From the IMG/VR virus record IMGVR_UViG_3300026551_000001, positions 1 to 50,609 of that record: a DNA stretch of 50,609 nucleotides; one strand, written 5' to 3'. Under the pieces are notes generated by a model. The model was not told where the DNA came from and made no database searches. It was given only the letters and a program-made list of their open reading frames with translations. Numbering within the stretch: position 1 is the first letter of the stretch; each line of letters starts with the position of its first letter. Both the position numbers and the translations under genes were made by a program. Origin of the DNA: a virus. Shown one piece after another: positions 1 to 9,868 of the stretch.

Positions 1-127
1 CTACATTCTTAGAATATGCAACTCCGATTGGAACCGTAGCAGGTTTTGTCGTCGGTTGGCTCGGAGGTAAGTATACCTTCGTCGGTCTCAAGAACGGGAT
101 CGTTACAGAAGTTAATACCTTAAAATC
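1..127. repeat. Terminal repeat, copy 1 (contig overlap)
   Basis: Bases 1-127 are identical to 50483-50609. The same small reading frame continues smoothly through the join, so the two ends overlap and the molecule closes as a circle of 50,482 bp. The length of 127 equals a common maximum assembler k-mer, so this is more likely an assembly overlap of a circular or permuted genome than a biological direct terminal repeat. Confidence 0.95.
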
Positions 128-161
128 AGATGTAACGGCTATTAAAGCTAAGTTACCTTAA
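1..161 (+). CDS. Small single-TM lysis-cassette protein, 3' part
   Basis: This is the 3' end of a gene whose ATG lies at 50476. Joined across the contig ends it encodes about 61 aa. An N-terminal hydrophobic stretch rich in glycine (TPIGTVAGFVVGWLGG) should form one membrane helix, followed by a short amphipathic, probably coiled-coil tail ending in KLP. It sits between the endolysin and a holin-like gene and overlaps the latter by one base (TAATG), so it belongs to the lysis cassette. It could be a pinholin, an antiholin or an inner-membrane spanin-like protein. There is no lipobox and no similarity I can name, so the exact role is open. Confidence 0.75.
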   Translation, partial: TFLEYATPIGTVAGFVVGWLGGKYTFVGLKNGIVTEVNTLKSDVTAIKAKLP

Positions 162-556
162 TGTTAACCGCAATCCTAGGCTTATTGCCAGGTATCTTTA
201 CTACGGTTAATGGAATTACTACAGCTATCTCTAATGAGAGAATAGCCCATATAACTGCTGCTACCGATCAAGAGAAAGTAGAGATTGAAGAGCGTATTAA
301 GACTTTAGAATCTCAACGAGATGTTCTTATTGCAGATAGTACACACAGTAACTTAGATCTTACTATGCGTACTATTCTTGCAGCAGGTCCTGCTTTTATA
401 TTAGCTAAAGTATTTATATGGGATAAAGGATTTGCTTGGTATGAAGCTAATACAGTTATCAGTCCTGATCTTTGGAATGTAATTATGGTAACTATAGGTT
501 TCTATTTCTTACATAACACCATTGTAGGTACTGCTAAAGAGTTTATGAAACAATAA
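161..556 (+). CDS. Putative holin (3TM, GTA-holin-like)
   Basis: 131 aa. An N-terminal hydrophobic segment (residues 1-22) is followed by a charged coiled-coil stretch (about 26-57) and two C-terminal hydrophobic segments (about 68-85 and 103-122) separated by WDKGFAWYEAN. This layout fits the three-TM holins of phages and gene-transfer agents, which form membrane lesions that let the endolysin reach the cell wall. It follows the endolysin and a small single-TM protein, and its start overlaps the previous stop and its stop overlaps the next start (TAATG). The role is inferred from topology and neighbours. Confidence 0.65.
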   Translation: MLTAILGLLPGIFTTVNGITTAISNERIAHITAATDQEKVEIEERIKTLESQRDVLIADSTHSNLDLTMRTILAAGPAFILAKVFIWDKGFAWYEANTVISPDLWNVIMVTIGFYFLHNTIVGTAKEFMKQ

Positions 557-1698
557 TGCAAAAGATGACTTTACTGCAGTTAGTGCAGAATATATTAAGT
601 TCTATGTCTTCTGATGAAGTAAACTCTATAGGAGATACTACAGAGGCTATGCAAATAGCTACTATACTTCAGACGACTTACTTCAATGTAATTAATAGAG
701 CTGGGCTACCTGATCAATTTGAACTATTTCAACTTAATCCTTTTACTGATGCTACTCAGCCAGTAATGATGACTAGACCTGATAACATTGCTAAGATGGA
801 ATGGCTTAAGTATTTCAATACTAATCCCTTCCAAGGTACTCAGTTTACAACTCAGTTCGGAGCCTTTAGTCATGGTCTTAATACAGATCTTATTACTAGT
901 AATTGGACTACCTCATCTACTACAACTAATACCATAGGTACAGGATTACAGACATTTACAGTCGGTGCTAATCTACCTGCATTTGTAGGACAACAAGTAC
1001 AAGCTTCTAATGGTGGTGTTAACACTATGTTAGGGACTGTCTTTAGTTATGTAGGTACTACGTTGATTCTTAATGTAAGTGCTATAGGAGGTGCAGGTAC
1101 ATTTAGTGTCTGGACTTTACAGTCTACAGTAGGAATAGGAGCTATTCCAGGATATCAGTATGTAACTATAATTCCTGTTCAACAGTTTCTAGATATGACT
1201 AGTTCATTTAATCCTACGGATAATAATGTCAATTCATTTAACTTTAGAGTCAACGAAGAGAACTTTCTATTTTACTACAAAACAGACCATCAACCTCAAT
1301 ATTGTACTGTTCTGGAGAATTTCTACATAGTATTTGATTCATTTGATAAGTCTCAAGATAGTACTTTACAAGCGTCTAAGACTCAAGGTTATGGACAATT
1401 AGTTCCTACTTTCTTGATGCAAGATAACTTCATTCCAGTAATGGATGGTAAACAATTTCAATTACTATTGAATGAAGCTAAGTCTTTAGCTTTCTATGAA
1501 CTTAAACAGATGCCTCATCAGAAGGCTGAACAGGAATCTAAACGTCAATGGGTTAATGTAGAGAAGACTAAATCCTTAACAAATAAACCTACGTATTTTA
1601 ATCAATTGCCTAATTTCGGTAGACGTGCTGGAACAGGTGGATATTCAGGAATGAGGGATACAAATGATCGCTTCTTTGGCGGCTATCTCGCCGGATAG
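556..1698 (+). CDS. Nozzle/tail tubular protein A-like, with inserted domain
   Basis: 380 aa. The N-terminal part (TLLQLVQNILSSMSSDEVN...) and the C-terminal part (LLLNEAKSLAFYELKQ) have the pattern of T7 gp11-type tail tubular/adaptor proteins that sit under the portal. T7 gp11 is about 196 aa. The excess here is largely a Ser/Thr/Gly-rich beta insertion at roughly residues 110-190 (GTGLQTFTV ... GAGTFSVWTL), of the kind often found in fibre and appendage proteins. The next large gene is gp12-like, which supports the call. It overlaps the holin gene by one base. The identity of the insertion is inferred. Confidence 0.65.
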   Translation: MQKMTLLQLVQNILSSMSSDEVNSIGDTTEAMQIATILQTTYFNVINRAGLPDQFELFQLNPFTDATQPVMMTRPDNIAKMEWLKYFNTNPFQGTQFTTQFGAFSHGLNTDLITSNWTTSSTTTNTIGTGLQTFTVGANLPAFVGQQVQASNGGVNTMLGTVFSYVGTTLILNVSAIGGAGTFSVWTLQSTVGIGAIPGYQYVTIIPVQQFLDMTSSFNPTDNNVNSFNFRVNEENFLFYYKTDHQPQYCTVLENFYIVFDSFDKSQDSTLQASKTQGYGQLVPTFLMQDNFIPVMDGKQFQLLLNEAKSLAFYELKQMPHQKAEQESKRQWVNVEKTKSLTNKPTYFNQLPNFGRRAGTGGYSGMRDTNDRFFGGYLAG

Positions 1699-1705
1699 AA
1701 CTAAG

Positions 1706-1966
1706 ATGACATCAGATGATCGTATTCTGATGTTGGAAGTATTAGATGGAAAGAAAGCTAACGATAGTTTAGTAGATGTTAATAATAATCTACATGCTAT
1801 TTTACTTCCTAATAACTTATGGACTCTAAAATACGAACATGGTTTTCTTCCTGGTCCTCTTAAGAATATATCCTTCACTAATTTTAATCTTCTTCTAAAA
1901 CATGTTAAAGAATATATTGAACGTAGAGGAATGAAAGTTAAAGAAATAATTGATGTATGGCCCTAA
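1706..1966 (+). CDS. Small unknown protein between the tail-tube genes
   Basis: 86 aa from ATG 1706 (MTSDDRILML). A longer open frame begins at 1664 inside the previous gene, but the 1706 start leaves a clean 7-base gap. No signal or membrane segment is visible. The protein is mixed alpha/beta in appearance, with a basic C-terminal half (LLKHVKEYIERRGMKVKEI). It overlaps the gp12-like gene by 10 bases. Because it is locked between two tail genes in the late operon, a head-tail assembly role is plausible but not shown. Confidence 0.7.
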   Translation: MTSDDRILMLEVLDGKKANDSLVDVNNNLHAILLPNNLWTLKYEHGFLPGPLKNISFTNFNLLLKHVKEYIERRGMKVKEIIDVWP

Positions 1967-4395
1967 ATCCTAGCGTACAGAATAACTTTACTGGTGGTCT
2001 TAAGACTGAATTCACTGGTCTAAACTTTCCTGAAAACGCATGTACTCAGACTGAGAATTGCGTTTTCACTATTATTGGGGATGTCTTACGTAGAGAAGGA
2101 TTTGATTATGAAGCGAACGCTGTTCTCAATCTCAACATTGATAGAACTAATGTTGCTATTAACACTTATAAGTGGAATAATGTTGGTGGGGATGGTAATA
2201 CTCAGATAATAGTCCTACAGGTAGGAGTAACTTTATTCTTCTTTCAATCGACTAACGCAACTATACTTAATCCTTTATCCAGTACTAAATTAACTTCTTT
2301 TGTTAATTTATCTAGTTTTGTTTCTCCGGGAACTGTTTTCAACTCTACAATAGAATGTCAATTTACTGATGGTAATGGTTATTTATTTGTCTTCCATACA
2401 AACATAGATTCTATCTTCTGTATATTTAATGCCGGCGTTATAACAGCTAAAGCTATTACTATTCAGATAAGAGACTTTGCAGGTATACCTGAACCTGGAA
2501 TAGCGGATAACTTCAGACCTACTACACTAACTGCAGAACATAAATACAATTTAATTAATCAAGGCTGGACTCAAGGGTCTGCTTGGACAGGTACAGGTAA
2601 TGCTAATAACTTTGGCCTAACTTTACCTTGTATAGGTAATAGTTGGACCATGACGATATCATCACAAACTAATACTACTACCCTCACAAACGGAAGTGTT
2701 ATTAAAGTTAATATTCCTGGAGCTGCTATAGTAGGTGCTAATAATAATAATCAAAACTTATCCGCCACAGTCACTGGAGTTGTGAATAATTATGTAACTC
2801 CTTTTAACACTGTGACTATTATAGTTGGAACTATAAGTTACGATTGTAGTAGAACTGCATTCGGTTTCTGGTCAGGAGGTAATTTCTTTCAGACTAGTAA
2901 CGAAGCCATCTCAATGTCTTTAATTAATGTAGGTTTCATAAATTCTTGGTTTTCTGCTATAGGAAATTATCCATCTAATTCAGATGTTTGGTGGTTGTAT
3001 AAAGATAGTACTAATCTGTTCAATCCTACAACTACTATTGCTAATGTTCAACAGCCAATCGGTCCTGCTCCTAAAGGTTCTTTTATAATAAATGCTTTTA
3101 TACAAGATAGATCAGCTGTTTCTAGCATAAGTGGTTTAACTACCGTTACTACTCCTCTTAGACCTACAGTAGGTACTTGGTTTCAAGGTAGATTATTCTA
3201 TGCAGGTGTAAATGCTTCTCAGCAACCTACTGGAGATGAACCATATTATACATGGACAGAGAATATTTATTTCTCTCAAGTAGTTACAGATACATCTAAG
3301 TTTGGTAAAGCTTATCAAGTTAATGATCCTACAGCTCAGAATCTATTTGATATATTACCTACAGACGGAGGGGTTATAACAATTCAAGGAGCTGGGTCTA
3401 TATATGAACTATTCCCTATTCAGACGGGTATTATTGTTAGAGCTGCTAATGGCGTATATTATATATCCGGAGGAAGTGGAGTAGCCTTCTCTGCTAGTGA
3501 TTATTCAGTAAGTAAGATATCTAATATTCAAAGTATATCTCCTACCAGATCAGTTAATGTACAGGGTTGGCCTATGTTTTGGAATGAAGAAGGTATTTAT
3601 TATGTTACTGTTAGACAGAACTCCAGTTCTATTAGAAGTCCAGATATTAACTTAGATGTTCAGAATTTATGTCTAGGAACTATTCTATCCTTTTACGCAA
3701 GCATACCGCTGCAAAGCAAGAAGTTTGCAAGAGGAGATTATCATCCTTTAGACTACATAGTTCAATTCTGTTACAGAAGTACAAATGAATCTAATGTAAC
3801 TGATAGATATCAATTTGATAGTATTATAAACTTTAATATAGCTACTAAAGCTTTCTATCTATATCAGATATCTACAGCTACTAATTCTCCCTATATTCAT
3901 GGTATTAACTATGTAGCAGGTCCAGGTGGAAGTTCATCTCCTAATCCTGTATTTAAATATATAACTTCTCAACAGATACCTAATACATATAACTTTACTT
4001 TCTCAGAAGAAAGAGATCCTACGTTTATAGATTGGGTTACTTCTGGAGTATCTTTAGATTATGTTAGTAACTTTGTAACTGGATATAAACTATCTGGTAA
4101 AGCTGTAACTAAATTTCAACCTCAGTATGTTTATATATATTCTAACAACAGTGCCAATACTTCATATCAAATACAGGGTATATGGGATTACGCAATTAAC
4201 AGAAACTCCAATAAGTTTGGAGTTCCTCAAATAATAAATAATTTCTTAAATACAACTAACTTTAGTCGACTGTTTCGTAGACACAGAATACGAGGTAGAG
4301 GATTAGTTCTTCAGTTTCAAATATCATCTGTGACTAAGAAACCATTCGATATAATGGGATGGTCTATCTTAGAGAATGTACAGGAGCATATGTAA
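1957..4395 (+). CDS. Tail tubular protein B-like (T7 gp12 family)
   Basis: 812 aa. The N-terminus (NFTGGLKTEFTGLNFPENA, then RREGFDYE) is characteristic of the large tail-nozzle/stabilisation proteins of T7-like podoviruses. In T7, gp12 forms the hexameric nozzle below gp11. The protein is rich in beta-forming residues and Asn/Thr/Ser, and has WFQGRLFYAG near the middle, a motif I associate with this family. No membrane segments are seen. Its stop overlaps the next start (TAATG). The family call is from pattern memory, not a search. Confidence 0.75.
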   Translation: MALNPSVQNNFTGGLKTEFTGLNFPENACTQTENCVFTIIGDVLRREGFDYEANAVLNLNIDRTNVAINTYKWNNVGGDGNTQIIVLQVGVTLFFFQSTNATILNPLSSTKLTSFVNLSSFVSPGTVFNSTIECQFTDGNGYLFVFHTNIDSIFCIFNAGVITAKAITIQIRDFAGIPEPGIADNFRPTTLTAEHKYNLINQGWTQGSAWTGTGNANNFGLTLPCIGNSWTMTISSQTNTTTLTNGSVIKVNIPGAAIVGANNNNQNLSATVTGVVNNYVTPFNTVTIIVGTISYDCSRTAFGFWSGGNFFQTSNEAISMSLINVGFINSWFSAIGNYPSNSDVWWLYKDSTNLFNPTTTIANVQQPIGPAPKGSFIINAFIQDRSAVSSISGLTTVTTPLRPTVGTWFQGRLFYAGVNASQQPTGDEPYYTWTENIYFSQVVTDTSKFGKAYQVNDPTAQNLFDILPTDGGVITIQGAGSIYELFPIQTGIIVRAANGVYYISGGSGVAFSASDYSVSKISNIQSISPTRSVNVQGWPMFWNEEGIYYVTVRQNSSSIRSPDINLDVQNLCLGTILSFYASIPLQSKKFARGDYHPLDYIVQFCYRSTNESNVTDRYQFDSIINFNIATKAFYLYQISTATNSPYIHGINYVAGPGGSSSPNPVFKYITSQQIPNTYNFTFSEERDPTFIDWVTSGVSLDYVSNFVTGYKLSGKAVTKFQPQYVYIYSNNSANTSYQIQGIWDYAINRNSNKFGVPQIINNFLNTTNFSRLFRRHRIRGRGLVLQFQISSVTKKPFDIMGWSILENVQEHM

Positions 4396-4883
4396 TGTTA
4401 TCAACTGTCTTCGGAGTAGCCGGCATAGGTTTAGGTATAGCCGGAGGTCTAGAGTCTATGGGAGCAGAAAAGAATGTAGCTAAGACTGAAGCTGAGATTG
4501 TTGGATACGAGAAACAAGCAGAATCTCAACGTAGACAAGCCATGGAATTAAGTGCTCAAAGATCTTCTTTGGAAGTAACACGTAATGCTCAGAGAGCTAG
4601 ATCTATGGCTCTAGAGAATGCGACTACTCAAGGTGCTCAGTTTGGTTCAGGTCTACAAGGTGGATATGGTTCTATCTCTGGTCAATCTGGAACCAATTTG
4701 TTAGGTATAAGTCAGAATCTTCAGATTGGTAGAAACATATTCGATATTAATGCTGAGATATCTGATGCTAGAATAACTGAAGCTAAGTACAAAGGTCAAG
4801 AAGCCGAAGGTGCAGGTTTAATGAGTTTAGGAAAGAGTGTCTTAGGTTTAGGAAGTCTTCCATTATTTGGAGGTGGTAAGTAA
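4395..4883 (+). CDS. Internal virion protein (T7 gp14-like position)
   Basis: 162 aa from ATG 4395, which overlaps the previous stop; an in-frame extension to 4359 lies inside the upstream gene and is rejected. A hydrophobic glycine-rich N-terminus (VFGVAGIGLGIAGGLES) precedes a long charged alpha-helical region (EAEIVGYEKQAESQRRQAME...), and the C-terminus is Gly/Leu-rich. Size, topology and position directly before two very large virion proteins match the small ejection protein gp14 of T7-like phages, which enters the outer membrane during infection. The assignment rests on layout. Confidence 0.65.
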   Translation: MLSTVFGVAGIGLGIAGGLESMGAEKNVAKTEAEIVGYEKQAESQRRQAMELSAQRSSLEVTRNAQRARSMALENATTQGAQFGSGLQGGYGSISGQSGTNLLGISQNLQIGRNIFDINAEISDARITEAKYKGQEAEGAGLMSLGKSVLGLGSLPLFGGGK

Positions 4884-7800
4884 TGGCTGAAGCTCAGCCT
4901 ATCTCTTTAGACCAACCTGAAGAAGAGCAACAGACTCCTTTAATTAATTTAACTCCTCAAGATAGTATTCCTGTCTCTGAAGACATAGCCACTAAAAGAG
5001 CTTCTAAAGCTACGTTTGGTCTAACTCAGAAAATACCAGAGAAAACCTATCCAGATTACTACCGTTCAATATCCAATGGACAAGAGTTACAGACTCGTAG
5101 AGAGATCTCTACTACCTTAGACTATCAGAATACCTTGAATCGTTATAAACGTATCCAGGACTTCGCTACGTCTAAGGGAGATGCTTTAACACCAGAAGAT
5201 CTAGATAACTTACAGAATTTTATAAATGTTCCTTCTGCTGATCCTAGATCAGTCTTTGAAGACAATTACTCCAGGCGCTATATGGATACTCTTCGCAGTG
5301 CTCCTGGGTTTCCTGGTTCTTGGTATGATGACGTAGCTACTCAATATCCTCAATTAGTTCAAGCTACCGAGAACGTAGGTTCAAGGCGTATGCAACAAGC
5401 AGAATATGCTAGAACTAATAGAGAGAATGCAGAGGCTAAATCTAGAGCTCAATCTTATTTTGGAGATGTAATAGATAGAGCTAAAGAAATGATTCCTGGT
5501 TATGTAGAGTATAATCAGAGAATGGCTACTCCTAGTGGAGAATCTATGTTCCAAGGATTACTTGGAACTCAGTTAAATAATCTTGCTGTAGCTGGTTTAG
5601 ATCTTCCTGATCCTCAATTCAAAGATTGGTTTGATAGTAATTTCAATCGTCTTTTAAATAAAGATCCTCAACAAGCTGTGATGTTTGCTCATGCTGTTGA
5701 AGGTCAATCTATGTCTGAAACTACATTTAATAATGCTTTTACTTTATTAGATGCATCAGGTATCTATGGTACAGCTAAAGGAACTATTAAAGTTATTCGT
5801 GGTCTAGCTACTAAAGAATTAGGTCGTAGAGAGATACAAGATATTACTAAACAGATGGCTCAGTCTTCTATAGGAGCTCAGAAAGCTCCTGTCCAAGTAG
5901 TAGCTCATGCTGCTGCAGGAGATCTAGGAGAAGCTGCTGTACAACAATCTACCGCTAATGCTATGGGTGTGGCAGCAGGTACTGCTAATCTAGAAGAGAT
6001 GGCTCTTAATAAGCAGATGTCTTTCCTTAAAGCTCAGCAAGATAATATGAGAGCTACTTTTGGTAACTATGGACAGGAAGTAGTTAATCGTATTCAAGAG
6101 AAATCTGGTATCTTCTATGATAATCTTAGGACAGCTATATTGAATCGTATGCGTGTAGAACGTATACCAGAAGTAATAGCTACTCAGGATGGTATTAGAG
6201 CTATCAAAGAAGAGTTTTTAAATGATTATCCAGGTCTTCGCAATTCAATTATAGATATGAACTCCTTCTTACATTTAGAAGGATTAACCGATGTCGGTGG
6301 AGTAAAGTTCATAACTGCTAGCATAGGAAGAGAAGTTCCTAACGTTCATGATATTGTAATTAACTTAGGTAGACATACAGCAGAGTACTTTTCTTCTGAA
6401 GAAGAAGCTAAAGGAGTAGCTAATCTATATGGTCTGGTCGATCCTGTAATTAAAAATAGAGGAACAGGTTATACTATTGAACTGACTAAACCTTTAAATG
6501 AGACGTCCAAAGTATCTAGAGATTTCTTATTAAAAACTACCACATCTAAATCTCCAGATAGTTATGTTAATGCTTTCTTAGGATTCTTAAGAACTCCAGA
6601 TGAAACTCTATCTTTAGAACATAGACTTAACCGTAAGGTAGCTGCCTACGGTGGGTCTAATTTACTTAAAGTAGCTAAAGAAGAAATGAAATCTATTAGG
6701 GCTCTTACTAGATGGGCTTTACCTGGTACTCCTAAACGTGAGAGATATGATCAATGGGCTAAAGCTATAAATGAGTCTAGATATACATATGATCCTATGA
6801 CTCAACAGAGAGGATACTCTTTCTTATCTCCTGCTGAATTAGGAAATTACTATCAAACTAACTTTGGTAGACCTCCTTCCATAGGAGAAACACAAGCTTA
6901 CTTTACATTCTTTCGTATGACTGAGATGGATGCTATCTTACGTGATATGGGTTTATATAGGAATATGTCTAGGTTAGGTACAGAGCATTGGCAATTTTCT
7001 TCTTTAGGACACTATGGAGAAGAACTTAAGTCAGGGTTTGTCCCAGCTATTAAACAGAGTGTATTTCCTATTGGTCAGGATCCTATTCTAGTATTAGGAG
7101 ATTCTCAAGGTACTCATAAGATTGGTACTGTAGGGGGTAGAGGATTTGCTCCTAAGTTTGTAAATCAGATTAGAGATGATATTCAAGCAGGTACTAGACA
7201 AGTCTATAGAATATATGATCCTGAGACTAGACCTTTACAGAAGTTCTTAGATGATGATAATTCTCGTATTAGATATGTAGTTACTTCAAACACAAGAGGA
7301 GCTGAAAATAAACCTTTACCATTTAGCAATCTATCTAGACGTGGTGGCGGTCATTTTGATTATGATTATGATTTTTATATTAAACAAGGTAGAGTAGGTT
7401 GGGATAATGCTTATAAGAAGCATGTCTATGAAGGTGATAATACCATCATGGCTGCTCTTAGTCATGAACAAGGTAGACAAGTAGCTCAAGCTTTAGATGA
7501 AGTACGTATAGCTATTCTTAATAAAGATGAGGCTGCAGCTAAAGCTGTAGCTCAAACTAAAATACCAGCCATTCCTTTTAAAGAAATAAAGAGCTGGTTT
7601 AATGCTAAACGTAATTCTAATGGTGATTTAATTCCTCCTCGTCTTAATAGGCGTGAACCTATTATGGTAATTCCTAAGGGAAGTACTGTAATAGACCAAG
7701 ATCCAGGAATTCAGAGTAGAGCTTATTATGGTTCAACTCCTACGGGTAACCCTAGGTTTAAAGATGGAACTAGAGAAGGTTCTGATGCCAGACAGTATCA

Positions 7801-9868
7801 AGTTAAGTATACTCAAGAACGTGATGCTTATGACTTATATGCTGTCAGAGACACCGGAACTGTACGTAATCCTTTATGGCAATATGAACCAGCAGAGTTA
7901 GTCGATCCTATTACTACTCTTAATAGAGGTATTAAAGATATAGTTAGTTCTACATTTATGGATGATTATAAAATCTACGCTGTAGAACATTGGCTTAAAG
8001 AAGCTTCTGATCTTCTTAAGATGGATAAAGAAGATTCATGGAAGTCTTCTCCATTCTGGGCTTTCCATCACATGGAGTTCAAGAATGATGCTATGAAGAA
8101 TAATCCTCTTAAAGTAAGACAGTTGGAAGATGCTAGATTCAAGATTAAACAATTCTTAGGTACTCCATCTAACTTTCAGAATATGTTAGAACAGTTATCT
8201 CAGAACATAGCTGATAGTATGTACATTAAGTTCGGACCTGGAGGAAATCAATTAACTAAAGGTATAATATTAGCTCCTTCCTGGGCTGTAGCTAATCTGA
8301 CTAAACCGATAGATTTCTTAAACTATGCTACTTATCATGCAGTCATAGGTCTATTCTCTCCTGCTCAAATATTAGTTCAATCTATGAATTATGTGACTAT
8401 GGCTGGTATAGCTGGTTGGGATAGAGCAGGACAAGGAATGGTTGGTGCTTTACTACATCAATATGGAAGACTTAACTCTAATCCTGAGATTATTAGTGCT
8501 TTAGGAAGAATAGCCGAGAAGTTTGGATTTAGACCAGGTGAATGGGAAGAAGCTAGAGAGTTTGGTAATAATACTGGAATGTTTAATGTCGGTTCTTCTC
8601 ACATCTTATATGATAATCATTATGCTCCTAAATTAATATCCAACGGTGTTAATAACTTCTTAGATTTAGGTAGTATGTTCTTTAGAGGAGCTGAGCAACA
8701 CTCTAGGTTTGGAGCTTATTATATAGCTCATAAAGAATGGAGAGACTTGCATCCTACTGGACGTATTACTAATTCAGATAGAGCAGTTATTCTGGATAGA
8801 GCTGACTTACTATCAGGTAATATGTCCAGAGCTTCTAAATCTAGAATTCAATACGGCATAGGATCTTTCCCGACTCAGTTCTTAGGCTATCAATTAAGAT
8901 TAGCAGAACTCTTCGGAGGTAAACGTTTAGCTGGGACTACTTCAGAACGTGTTGTCAATAGAGCTAGATTGTTAGGAACATTCGCTGTTGCTTTCGGTTT
9001 ACCTACTGCTACAGGTATTGTAGGTCTTCCTATAGATCAATGGTTTAGAAAAGCAGGAATAGAGAACGGTTATGTAGTCGGAGATAAATGGTATCAGACT
9101 GCTATTATGGAAGGATTGCCTGCATTCTTTGGTCAGATGGCCACTGGTAATGTTTATGACGTAGGTCAGAGATATGGTACTCCTGGTCCAGATGTCATCA
9201 GAGACGTTCTAGTCGGAGATAAAGGTTGGTGGAATATTGTAGGAGGTGCATCTTTCTCTACGTTAGCTAGTGCATATCAACTAGGAGATGGTTTCAGAGC
9301 AGCCATGGTATCCTTCTTAAGACAAGATAATGAAGCATTTCCTTTAACAGCTAATAACTTTGTAGACCCTTTTAGAACTGTATCTTCTTTCAGTAATTCA
9401 TGGAAAGTAAGGTATGCTCTTAATACTGGTAGATGGATGTCTCGTAATGAAACTTACATGGATAATACATCTCCTGCCAATGCTATCTTTATGGGTATAA
9501 CTGGATTACAGCCACAGCAAGTAGCAGATATAAATAAAGTTACCTGGTCTCTAGCTGATCGTAAAGCTCAAGAAGAATACGGTAAGAAAGAGTTTGTTAA
9601 ATATTTCCATAGGTTTCTTATAGATCAAGAACATAATCCTGAGTTAGCTAGAGAAGAGTTTAAACAAGCGAATGCTTCCTTAATAGCTAATGGATATCCA
9701 GAAGATAAATATGCTGAGGCTCTGACAGAATCTATCCAAGGTAATGAAACATTAATACAAAGACTTAATTGGGATTTCTATATGAAGAATCTACCCAATG
9801 CTCAGAAAGAAGGCAAGATGGAAGCATATACAAGAGCAGTTCAATTCTATCAAGGTAGAGGACGTTAA
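4883..9868 (+). CDS. Giant internal virion/ejection protein
   Basis: 1661 aa, the largest gene. An acidic, Pro/Gln-rich N-terminus (to about residue 50) is followed by a mostly alpha-helical body. A central part with SIGREVPNVHDIVINLGRH and TAEYFSSEEEAKGVA resembles a segment seen in large polyvalent and ejection proteins of podoviruses. I see no lytic transglycosylase signature, unlike T7 gp16. The run of the gp14-like gene, this gene and a 708 aa gene mirrors gp14-gp15-gp16, so it is probably part of the core ejected into the cell with the DNA. Hydrophobic stretches in the C-terminal third (for example VAFGLPTATGIVGLP) could insert in membrane. Confidence 0.65.
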   Translation: MAEAQPISLDQPEEEQQTPLINLTPQDSIPVSEDIATKRASKATFGLTQKIPEKTYPDYYRSISNGQELQTRREISTTLDYQNTLNRYKRIQDFATSKGDALTPEDLDNLQNFINVPSADPRSVFEDNYSRRYMDTLRSAPGFPGSWYDDVATQYPQLVQATENVGSRRMQQAEYARTNRENAEAKSRAQSYFGDVIDRAKEMIPGYVEYNQRMATPSGESMFQGLLGTQLNNLAVAGLDLPDPQFKDWFDSNFNRLLNKDPQQAVMFAHAVEGQSMSETTFNNAFTLLDASGIYGTAKGTIKVIRGLATKELGRREIQDITKQMAQSSIGAQKAPVQVVAHAAAGDLGEAAVQQSTANAMGVAAGTANLEEMALNKQMSFLKAQQDNMRATFGNYGQEVVNRIQEKSGIFYDNLRTAILNRMRVERIPEVIATQDGIRAIKEEFLNDYPGLRNSIIDMNSFLHLEGLTDVGGVKFITASIGREVPNVHDIVINLGRHTAEYFSSEEEAKGVANLYGLVDPVIKNRGTGYTIELTKPLNETSKVSRDFLLKTTTSKSPDSYVNAFLGFLRTPDETLSLEHRLNRKVAAYGGSNLLKVAKEEMKSIRALTRWALPGTPKRERYDQWAKAINESRYTYDPMTQQRGYSFLSPAELGNYYQTNFGRPPSIGETQAYFTFFRMTEMDAILRDMGLYRNMSRLGTEHWQFSSLGHYGEELKSGFVPAIKQSVFPIGQDPILVLGDSQGTHKIGTVGGRGFAPKFVNQIRDDIQAGTRQVYRIYDPETRPLQKFLDDDNSRIRYVVTSNTRGAENKPLPFSNLSRRGGGHFDYDYDFYIKQGRVGWDNAYKKHVYEGDNTIMAALSHEQGRQVAQALDEVRIAILNKDEAAAKAVAQTKIPAIPFKEIKSWFNAKRNSNGDLIPPRLNRREPIMVIPKGSTVIDQDPGIQSRAYYGSTPTGNPRFKDGTREGSDARQYQVKYTQERDAYDLYAVRDTGTVRNPLWQYEPAELVDPITTLNRGIKDIVSSTFMDDYKIYAVEHWLKEASDLLKMDKEDSWKSSPFWAFHHMEFKNDAMKNNPLKVRQLEDARFKIKQFLGTPSNFQNMLEQLSQNIADSMYIKFGPGGNQLTKGIILAPSWAVANLTKPIDFLNYATYHAVIGLFSPAQILVQSMNYVTMAGIAGWDRAGQGMVGALLHQYGRLNSNPEIISALGRIAEKFGFRPGEWEEAREFGNNTGMFNVGSSHILYDNHYAPKLISNGVNNFLDLGSMFFRGAEQHSRFGAYYIAHKEWRDLHPTGRITNSDRAVILDRADLLSGNMSRASKSRIQYGIGSFPTQFLGYQLRLAELFGGKRLAGTTSERVVNRARLLGTFAVAFGLPTATGIVGLPIDQWFRKAGIENGYVVGDKWYQTAIMEGLPAFFGQMATGNVYDVGQRYGTPGPDVIRDVLVGDKGWWNIVGGASFSTLASAYQLGDGFRAAMVSFLRQDNEAFPLTANNFVDPFRTVSSFSNSWKVRYALNTGRWMSRNETYMDNTSPANAIFMGITGLQPQQVADINKVTWSLADRKAQEEYGKKEFVKYFHRFLIDQEHNPELAREEFKQANASLIANGYPEDKYAEALTESIQGNETLIQRLNWDFYMKNLPNAQKEGKMEAYTRAVQFYQGRGR

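Noticed and set aside
1645-1878. 77 aa - strand frame in the tail genes
   Set aside because: Antisense to two coupled late genes, no promoter or ribosome site.
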